Below are positions 34,415 to 41,116 of a stretch of 64,000 nucleotides of DNA, piece by piece. The number at the start of each line of letters is the position of its first letter. The first letter of the stretch is position 1. The stretch comes from Ga0077527 sp964533495 (GTDB taxonomy: Bacteria > Pseudomonadota > Gammaproteobacteria > Burkholderiales > SG8-41): positions 5,317 through 69,316 of the forward strand of contig CAZHJU010000014.1 in the NCBI GenBank assembly GCA_964533495.1. The letters are read 5' to 3'. The translations under genes and the position numbers were made by a program. The notes under the pieces were generated by a model. The model was not told the origin of the DNA. It saw nothing but the letters and a program-made list of their open reading frames with translations, and did not search any database.

Positions 34415-35158
34415 TCAGCCGCGCCTGGAAAACCCGAGCACCAGGACTTCCGCGCCCTGGATGCCCGCGCGCAATTCCAGCGGCGCCTCGCCGGGAGCGG
34501 CATGCATCACGGACCATCTCGGCAAAGCGCCCTCCGGCTGTTCCAGACTGCCATTGACGACCAGGCAGTACTGCCCGCCCGTTCCAGCAGGGTCCGCGAC
34601 CTTTGCCGCCATTTCCGGCCCCATGCGGATCAGCGACGCGCCGACGCCGTCGCCAGCGGCCCCAAGTCCCTCCAGCAATGAATCAACCGCGAGGCTTTCG
34701 CGCGAAGCCAGCACCGGCCCCGTGCTGAGCACGATGTCCGCGTCCGTCGCATGCCGTTTTGCCGAGGGCCGCATCGCATCCCGGTAACCCGGCTTGTTCA
34801 GGTACACCGCGCCGGGATCCGTGACAGGACGAAACGTGAAATACGAAAAACCGGAGGCGCTGGCGACGATCGGCCCGTAGGCCGTGTGATGATCCGCGTA
34901 ATGCACGGTCAGCGGCCCCACGGTCTGGCGCCCAAGCATGCCGCCTCCTTCGACAAACACCTGGAACTGGTCGACGGCATGAAAATGCGGCAGCAGCGTT
35001 TCACCGGCGGTCATCTCGATCAGGAAGGCTTCCGGCTGCGCGCTCGCTTCCGCGCGCCGCCCCATGTAATCGCTGCGCCAGTGTTTCTCGCCGTTTCCCG
35101 CCGAAGACACCATGCGCCTCCGGCCGACGGCTTCCCCATAAGATACGGCGGTCACCAT
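34415..35158 (-). CDS. Cupin-domain protein, probable bicupin
   Basis: A 247-residue cytoplasmic protein. The first cupin (about 35-125) has LPHFHAVDQFQVFVEGGG, a His-X-His metal-site pattern; the second (about 160-245) includes GGQYCLVVNGSLE. No catalytic activity can be inferred. It starts 22 nt after the stop of a Bug gene on the same strand with a GGGAGAG site, so the two are likely co-expressed. Confidence 0.75.
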   Translation of the reverse strand: MVTAVSYGEAVGRRRMVSSAGNGEKHWRSDYMGRRAEASAQPEAFLIEMTAGETLLPHFHAVDQFQVFVEGGGMLGRQTVGPLTVHYADHHTAYGPIVASASGFSYFTFRPVTDPGAVYLNKPGYRDAMRPSAKRHATDADIVLSTGPVLASRESLAVDSLLEGLGAAGDGVGASLIRMGPEMAAKVADPAGTGGQYCLVVNGSLEQPEGALPRWSVMHAAPGEAPLELRAGIQGAEVLVLGFSRRG

Positions 35159-35180
35159 GAACGACTCTCCCGCATGCGGA

Positions 35181-36188
35181 TCATTGCGGCTGGATGTTGG
35201 CCTGGCGCGCGATCTTGGTCCATTTCGCGATATCGCCGGCGAGAATCTTCTGGAACGCCTCGGGAGTGCCGCCCGCCGGCTCCAGCCCCTCTTTCGTCAT
35301 GCGGGCCTTCATCTCGGGCGCCTTCAACAGGGAATCCACCTCCCTGTTCCAGCGGGACACCACCTGCGCCGGCAGGCCCTTCGGCCCCCAGATGCCGTAC
35401 CAGAGCACCGCCTCGTAACCCGGAACCGTTTCCGCGATTGCAGGCACGTCCTGGAGCTGGCCTGAACGTTTCGCCGTCGTCACGGCGATGCCCCGCAACC
35501 GGTTGGCCTTCACATGGGGCGTCGTTGCAATGATGCTGCCGAATATCATCTGGATATGCCCGCCGAGCAAATCCGACAGGGCGGGGCCGGTTCCCTTGTA
35601 CGGCACATGCGTCATCCTGACTTTCGCCATGTCGGCAAACAGCTCCGTCGCCAGATGCGCCAGGCCGCCCACGCCGCTGGATCCGTAGTTCAGGACACCG
35701 GGTTTCTGCTTCGCATGGGCAATGAGTTCCCCGACGTTCGATGCCGGAACCCCGGGATGCAGGGCGACAAGGTAGCCGGACAGGCACGTCAGGCTTATTG
35801 CCGTAATGTCCCGCACGGGGTCATAGGGCAGCTTGTACAAGGCTGCATTGGTGGCATAGCTTGCCGCGCCGAAAATCAGCGTGTAACCGTCGGGGGCCGC
35901 GCGCACTACCGTTTCGATGCCTGTCGAGCCACCTGCGCCGCCACGGTTGTCGACCACGACGGTTGTGCCCAGAGAATCCCCCAGTTGCTGCGAAAACAGG
36001 CGCGCCACGAGATCCGTGCCGCCGCCCGGCGCAAAAGGCACCACCATGCGAACGGGCTTCCTGCCCGGATATTCCTGGGCATGAAGGCCGGCGGAAAAAG
36101 AAAAAGCCGCGACCGCAAAAAATGCAATGCCGGCTCCCGAAACCATCGGGGCAAAGCGGGAAAACCGCCCCTGCATACCAGTCGTCAT
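35181..36188 (-). CDS. Bug family substrate-binding protein
   Basis: A 335-residue exported binding protein (signal peptide to about FSAGLHAQ). It shows VVPFAPGGGTDLVARLF, VDNRGGAGGSTGIETV and HVPYKGTGPALSDLLGG. The start follows GGAGGTGACCCTAG. It forms a two-gene unit with the cupin gene, and its location beside the CoA-transferase cluster suggests uptake of that pathway's acid (inference). Confidence 0.93.
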   Translation of the reverse strand: MTTGMQGRFSRFAPMVSGAGIAFFAVAAFSFSAGLHAQEYPGRKPVRMVVPFAPGGGTDLVARLFSQQLGDSLGTTVVVDNRGGAGGSTGIETVVRAAPDGYTLIFGAASYATNAALYKLPYDPVRDITAISLTCLSGYLVALHPGVPASNVGELIAHAKQKPGVLNYGSSGVGGLAHLATELFADMAKVRMTHVPYKGTGPALSDLLGGHIQMIFGSIIATTPHVKANRLRGIAVTTAKRSGQLQDVPAIAETVPGYEAVLWYGIWGPKGLPAQVVSRWNREVDSLLKAPEMKARMTKEGLEPAGGTPEAFQKILAGDIAKWTKIARQANIQPQ

Positions 36189-36434
36189 CTAGGGTCACCT
36201 CCATGGTCAGACTGTTTTTGTTGATGTATGGCTGCCGGTGCGCAGCCAGTGCCCGGATGAATGTAACATCTGAAAGTTTTTACTAGATTGCGTTTATGGA
36301 ATAGCCTCGTCCAAACAGGACTAGCCGTTTAAAGAGAAAAAAGTCGCCGCAGGAAAAACCAGAGGAACGCGGAACGAATCCCGGTCCGAAACGCGCGAAC
36401 ATCCGAAAAACCCCTCCTTCAATCTGAAAATCCC

Positions 36435-37403
36435 ATGGAATACACCACCCTCGGCCGCACCGGCCTCAAAGTCAGCGTCGCCGGCATCGGCTGCGGCGGC
36501 AGCAGCAAACTCGGACTGGCCGCGGGCCACGGCGAAGCGCACGCCGCCGGCATCGTGCGCCGCGCGCTCGATCTCGGCGTCAACCTGATCGACACCGCGT
36601 CGTACTACGGCACCGAGGCCGCCGTCGGTGCCGCGATCCGCGGCCGGCCGCGCGACTCGCTGGTAATTTCCACCAAGCACAAGGTGTCGTCCCGCGACGG
36701 CGCGATCATTCCCGTCGCCGACATCCTCGCCGGGCTCGACCGCTCGCTGCGCACGCTCGGCACCGACCACGTCGACGTCTTCTGCATGCACACCGTGCAG
36801 CCGCACGAATACGACCGCGTGATGTCGGAAATCGTCCCGCCGCTGCTGCGCGAAAAAGAGAAGGGCAAGTTCCGCTTCCTCGGCATCACCGAATTCGCCG
36901 GGCGCGACCCGCGCCACGAATCGCTCGCCCGCGCGCTCGGCGACGACTGCTGGGACGTGATGATGATCGCCTTCCACATGCTCAACCAGAACGCGCGGCA
37001 GCGCGTGTTCCCGGGCACGCTGGAGCGCAACATCGGCACGCTGATCATGTTCGCCGTGCGCGCGATCTTCAGCACGCCGGGCCGGCTGCGGCAGGACATT
37101 GCCGCGCTGGTCGCCGCAGGCCGCCTGCCCGCGGCGCTGGCGCAAAAGGACAATCCGCTGGATTTCCTGCTCGGCGAAGACGGCGCGGACAGCCTGATCG
37201 AGGCCGCCTACCGCTACGCGCGGCACGAGCCCGGCGCCAACGTCGTGCTGTTCGGCACCGGCAACCCGGATCACGTCGAGCCCAACGTCCGCGCGATCCT
37301 CAAGCCGCCGCTGCGCGAATCCGACCGCGCGACCCTCGCCGAACTGTTCGGCGCGCTCGAGGGCGTGGGACTCGACGAGGTCAACCCGCTGCCGCAGCGC
37401 TGA
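36435..37403 (+). CDS. Aldo/keto reductase
   Basis: A 322-residue AKR-superfamily oxidoreductase. The catalytic Asp53 and Tyr58 (LIDTASYYGTE), Lys81 (ISTKHK) and His (FCMHTVQP) are visible. C-terminal GTGNPDHVEPNVRAI resembles the NADP-binding end of L-galactose dehydrogenase/YajO-like members. The substrate is unknown. It is convergent with apbE of the nos cluster and probably unrelated to it. Confidence 0.9.
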   Translation: MEYTTLGRTGLKVSVAGIGCGGSSKLGLAAGHGEAHAAGIVRRALDLGVNLIDTASYYGTEAAVGAAIRGRPRDSLVISTKHKVSSRDGAIIPVADILAGLDRSLRTLGTDHVDVFCMHTVQPHEYDRVMSEIVPPLLREKEKGKFRFLGITEFAGRDPRHESLARALGDDCWDVMMIAFHMLNQNARQRVFPGTLERNIGTLIMFAVRAIFSTPGRLRQDIAALVAAGRLPAALAQKDNPLDFLLGEDGADSLIEAAYRYARHEPGANVVLFGTGNPDHVEPNVRAILKPPLRESDRATLAELFGALEGVGLDEVNPLPQR

Positions 37404-37451
37404 GCCGCTAAGCCACGGACGCTGCCGGAAAAAGCCGGTAACGGACCGGCG

Positions 37452-38480
37452 TCAGGCTTTCGGAAAACGCGGCGTGGCGCGCAAATCGAAACCCGCGGTC
37501 AGCCGCAGATGCCCTGCGGCGTCGACCGCAAGCGCCTCGGGCGCCCCCGCCCCGGCGGCCAGCGCCGGCATCGCGTCCGCCCCCATCACCATCATCGCGG
37601 CGCCCAGGCCGTTGAGATCGGCGCCGCCGCGCGACACCAGGGTCACGCCGCGCAGGCCGCTGCTCGGATAGCCGGTGCGCGGATCGAGGATATGGTGGTA
37701 ACGGCGGCCATCGCGCTCGAAAAACCGCTCATAATCGCCGGACGACGTCACCACGCCGTCGTTCATCTCCAGCACGCCGAGCAGCGACTCCGGATGCAGC
37801 GGATCGCGGATGCCGACCCGCCACGGCCGCCCCTGCAACCGGCCGAGAGTCAGCACGTCGCCGCCGCCGTCGATCATCGCGTTGGCAATGCCGTGATACC
37901 GCAGGATCTGCAGTCCGGCCTGCAGGATGGGCAGCTTGGCGATGCCGCCGAGATCCAGGCGCATGCCGGGCCGCCTCAGGTAGGCCGTGCCCTGCCGCTC
38001 GTCCAGCACGACATCGCGGTAATCCACCAGCGCGCGCTGGCGCCGCAGCGCCTCCGCCGCGGGTGCGGCACCGCCGCCGCCCTCGAAACGCCAGCCGTCA
38101 TAGGCCCCGACCGTGATGTCGAAGGCGCCGCCGCTGAGCTCCGACACCGAGCGGGCGCGCAGCAGCACGGCCATGACTTCGGGCGCGACCGCGACCGCAT
38201 GGCGCCCGGCCGCGTGCTGCAAGGCGGCGACCGTGCTGTCCCCGCGGTAGCGGCTCATCAGCCTTTCGAGCCGCGCCATGCCCTCGAAAGCCGCCGCGAG
38301 AGCATGGTCGGTTTCGCCGGGATGCATGCCTTCGGCGACGATGCCGATCCGCGTGCCCATCAGCGCGCGCGAACCGCGCCGCACCGCCGGGTCGGCGAAC
38401 CGCGCAGGCACCAGCAATCCCGCGGCGACGAGGCTGAACCCGCCGATAAAGCGGCGGCGGCTGATGGCGCTGAAGGACAT
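37452..38480 (-). CDS. nosX: FAD:protein FMN transferase (ApbE/NosX)
   Basis: A 342-residue exported flavin transferase. A Tat signal (SRRRFIGGFSLVAAGLL) leads to the ApbE core: RLMSRYRGDST, GAFDITVGAYD, RLDLGGIAK and IDGGGDVLTLG, with the metal site near HILDPRTGYPS. ApbE attaches FMN to a Thr of target proteins. In nos clusters the equivalent (NosX) flavinylates NosR, and a matching acceptor motif is present in NosR here. It follows the cytochrome c gene by 8 nt in one operon. Confidence 0.9.
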   Translation of the reverse strand: MSFSAISRRRFIGGFSLVAAGLLVPARFADPAVRRGSRALMGTRIGIVAEGMHPGETDHALAAAFEGMARLERLMSRYRGDSTVAALQHAAGRHAVAVAPEVMAVLLRARSVSELSGGAFDITVGAYDGWRFEGGGGAAPAAEALRRQRALVDYRDVVLDERQGTAYLRRPGMRLDLGGIAKLPILQAGLQILRYHGIANAMIDGGGDVLTLGRLQGRPWRVGIRDPLHPESLLGVLEMNDGVVTSSGDYERFFERDGRRYHHILDPRTGYPSSGLRGVTLVSRGGADLNGLGAAMMVMGADAMPALAAGAGAPEALAVDAAGHLRLTAGFDLRATPRFPKA

Positions 38481-38488
38481 GGCCGGGC

Positions 38489-38881
38489 TCAGCGCGACTG
38501 GGCCACCATGAAATCGACGGCCGTCTTGACCTCGTCGTCGCTGAGCGAGGCGCTGCCGCCGCGCGGCGGCATCAGGCCTTTCGCGCCGGTATAGCCTTCG
38601 ATCGCGTGCTTGTAGAGCACGTCGTTGCCCTGCGCGATGCGCGGGGCCCAATCCCCCTTGTCGCCGGGCTTGGGCGCGCCCGCCACCCCCGCCGCATGAC
38701 ACAGCGCGCAGGTCTTGCCGTACACGGACTTGCCGGCGGAATTGTCGGCGGCCACGGGCGCGGGCGGCGCGGCGGGAGCGGCAGCGGGCTTCGGCGCGGA
38801 CGCCGGCGCCTGCTCCTGTCCTCCGCAGGCGGCCAGCGCGATGCCACAGGCGACCAGCAGGATTCCGTTTCTGAAGTTCAT
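38489..38881 (-). CDS. Lipoprotein c-type cytochrome, c5-like
   Basis: A 130-residue monohaem cytochrome. Signal peptide with lipobox LAAC (Cys19), a Pro/Ala linker of about 25 residues, then haem site CALCH near residue 58 and axial Met in KGLMPPRGGSASLSDDEV. The start has an AAGGAG site. Its place between nosX and nosZ suggests it is the membrane-tethered electron donor to NosZ (inference). It shares the NsrR/FNR-like intergenic region with nosZ. Confidence 0.9.
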   Translation of the reverse strand: MNFRNGILLVACGIALAACGGQEQAPASAPKPAAAPAAPPAPVAADNSAGKSVYGKTCALCHAAGVAGAPKPGDKGDWAPRIAQGNDVLYKHAIEGYTGAKGLMPPRGGSASLSDDEVKTAVDFMVAQSR

Positions 38882-38996
38882 GTCGTGCTCCTTGAAATAT
38901 CGGGGTTGGCTTGGATTGATTCGGCTTGACTCGAATTGAATTGCGATTGACGACACCGGGCTTGCGCACTCCGGATGGAACGCATCCTATCCTTTA

Positions 38997-39019
38997 AAGA
39001 TGCATCACTTATGCATCTT
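38997..39019. promoter_or_regulatory. NsrR operator-like palindrome
   Basis: A perfect 9-bp inverted repeat, AAGATGCAT-N5-ATGCATCTT, 23 bp overall. This matches the 11-1-11 NsrR operator (AAGATGYATTT-N-AAATRCATCTT type). nsrR is encoded at the other end of the cluster. Confidence 0.75.
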
Positions 39020-39030
39020 ATGAAGCTTGT

Positions 39031-39044
39031 TTGAGCCAGATCAA
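39031..39044. promoter_or_regulatory. FNR/DNR-type box upstream of nosZ
   Basis: TTGAGCCAGATCAA matches TTGAT-N4-ATCAA at nine of ten positions. It lies 75 bp before the nosZ ATG, compatible with class II activation by an oxygen- or NO-responsive CRP/FNR regulator. Confidence 0.75.
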
Positions 39045-39119
39045 TATCCGCGGCGGCCGGCGCACGAACAATGGGTGCGTCAAACAGGAAATCCCAACCC
39101 ACCCCGCAAAGGAACAGCC

Positions 39120-41054
39120 ATGGCTGAAAAATCCGGAAAAATCGAAAAACCCGAACCCCCGGCACCCGCAGGCATGGGACGCCGCCGCTTTCTCGGCACC
39201 GCCGCGGTTGCCGGCGCAGGGCTGGCCGCGCTGGCCGGCTGCAACGAAAAACCCGCCGCCGATGCCGGCAAGGGCGCCGCCTCCGCCGGCGGCACGCACG
39301 CCGCAGCGGGCGGCGTGCACCTCAAACCCGGCGAACTCGACAGCTACTACGGCCTGTGGAGCGGCGGCCACACCGGCGACGCCCGCATCATAGGCATTCC
39401 CTCCGGCCGTGAAATCCACCGCATCCCCTGCTTCAATCCCGACCCGCTGATCGGCTGGGGCATCACCAACGAGTCGAAAAAAATCATGGGCACGAAGCCC
39501 GACGGCAGCCTGAAATACACCGTCGCCGACACCCACCACGTGCACGCCTCCTACAAGGACGGCAACTACGACGGCCGCTACGCCTGGATCAACGACAAGA
39601 TCAACAGCCGCATCGCGCGCCTCCGCCTCGACTACTTCGTCTGCGACAAGATCACCGAACTGCCCAACGTGCAGGGCTTCCACGGCATCTTCCCGGACAA
39701 GCGCGATCCGGTGGACGAAAAAATCAACTACACGACGCGCGTGTTCTGCGGCGGCGAGTTCTCGATCCCGCTGCCCAACGCGCCGATCGAGGACCCGTCG
39801 AAGTACCGCTCGCTGTTCAGCTGCGTCGATGCCGAATCGATGGAAGTGCGCTGGCAGGTGATGATCGACGGCAACTGCGACCTCACCGCGACCTCCTTCG
39901 ACGGCAAGCTCGCGGCCACCAACCAGTACAACACCGAGATGGGCGCCAAGTACGAGGACATGATGTCGGCCGAGCGTGACGCCTGCCTCTTCTTCAACAT
40001 CGCCCGCATCGAAGCCGCGGTGAAGGCCGGCAAATTCAGGACCATCGGGACGTCCAGGGTGCCGGTCGTCGACGGCACCGCCGAAGCCAACAAGGATGCC
40101 AGGACCGCGCTCGTCGCCTATGTCTCGGTGCCGAAGAACCCGCACGGGGTCAACGCCAGCCCCGACGGCAAGTACTTCATCTGCGCCGGCAAGCTGTCGC
40201 CGACCGCCACGGTCATCGAACTGTCCAGGGTGCTGGAATGGTTCGACGGCAAGCTGGAGAAAATCGACGATTCCATCGTCGCCGAGGTGGAACTGGGCCT
40301 TGGCCCGCTGCACACCGCCTTCGACGGCCGCGGCAACGCCTACACCACGCTGTTTCTCGACAGCCAGGTGGTCAAGTGGAACGTCGAGGCCGCCATCAAG
40401 TTCACCAAGGGCGACAAGACGGCCAAATACGTGGTCGACCGCATCGACGTGCATTACCAGCCGGGACACATCAACGCCACCCAATCCGAAACCATGGCCG
40501 CCGACGGCAAGTACCTCGCCGTGGGCTGCAAGTTCTCGAAGGATCGCTACCTGCCGGTCGGGCCGATGCACCCGGAGAACGAGCAGCTGATCGACATCTC
40601 CGGCGACAAGATGATCCTGCTCGCCGACCACCCGGTCCGCCCGGAGCCGCACGACTTCATCATCTTCAAGCGCGACCTGGTCAAACCGAAGCAGGTGTAT
40701 GACATCGATCACTCGCCGCTGGCGATCAAGGACGCCAAGGAGTCCGGGGTGTTCCGCCAGGGCAGGAAGGTCACGGTCAAGATGACCTCGCTCGCGCCGT
40801 CCTTCAGCCTGCGCGAATTCAAGCTCAAAAAAGGCGACGAGGTCACCCTGATCCTCACCAACCTCGACAAGATCGAGGATCTGTCCCACGGCTTCGCCAT
40901 CCCGAACTACAACATCAACTTCGTGGTGAACCCGCAGGAAACCGCCTCGGTGACCTTCACCGCGGACAAGACCGGCGTGTTCTGGTGCTACTGCACGCAT
41001 TTCTGCCACGCACTCCACCTGGAAATGCGCTCGCGGATGATCGTGGAAGCCTGA
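39120..41054 (+). CDS. nosZ: Nitrous-oxide reductase NosZ (clade I, Tat-dependent)
   Basis: A 644-residue periplasmic copper enzyme reducing N2O to N2. Tat signal GRRRFLGTAAVAGAG is followed by a lipobox-like LAGC (Cys41) and an Ala/Gly linker. The seven-bladed propeller carries the CuZ histidines (DTHHVH, FHGI, NPHGVNASPDG, GPLHTAFD, PGHINATQSET, PEPHD). The C-terminal cupredoxin holds CuA: His in DLSHGF, Cys625, Cys629, His633 and Met636 in CTHFCHALHLEM. At the usual Trp between the two cysteines there is His627. ATG 39120 was chosen because it opens the Tat signal after an AAGGAA site. Confidence 0.96.
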   Translation: MAEKSGKIEKPEPPAPAGMGRRRFLGTAAVAGAGLAALAGCNEKPAADAGKGAASAGGTHAAAGGVHLKPGELDSYYGLWSGGHTGDARIIGIPSGREIHRIPCFNPDPLIGWGITNESKKIMGTKPDGSLKYTVADTHHVHASYKDGNYDGRYAWINDKINSRIARLRLDYFVCDKITELPNVQGFHGIFPDKRDPVDEKINYTTRVFCGGEFSIPLPNAPIEDPSKYRSLFSCVDAESMEVRWQVMIDGNCDLTATSFDGKLAATNQYNTEMGAKYEDMMSAERDACLFFNIARIEAAVKAGKFRTIGTSRVPVVDGTAEANKDARTALVAYVSVPKNPHGVNASPDGKYFICAGKLSPTATVIELSRVLEWFDGKLEKIDDSIVAEVELGLGPLHTAFDGRGNAYTTLFLDSQVVKWNVEAAIKFTKGDKTAKYVVDRIDVHYQPGHINATQSETMAADGKYLAVGCKFSKDRYLPVGPMHPENEQLIDISGDKMILLADHPVRPEPHDFIIFKRDLVKPKQVYDIDHSPLAIKDAKESGVFRQGRKVTVKMTSLAPSFSLREFKLKKGDEVTLILTNLDKIEDLSHGFAIPNYNINFVVNPQETASVTFTADKTGVFWCYCTHFCHALHLEMRSRMIVEA

Positions 41055-41074
41055 GGGGGCACTTCCACATCGCA

Positions 41075-41112
41075 CGGCCGTGCGCGCCATACCGGCGCAC
41101 GGCCGCTTTTTT
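41075..41112 (+). terminator. Strong Rho-independent terminator between nosZ and nosR
   Basis: An 11-bp perfect stem (41075-41085 with 41095-41105) with a 9-nt loop, followed by C and T6. It ends 4 nt before the nosR ATG, so downstream nos genes may depend on readthrough. Confidence 0.88.
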
Positions 41113-41116
41113 GGCC

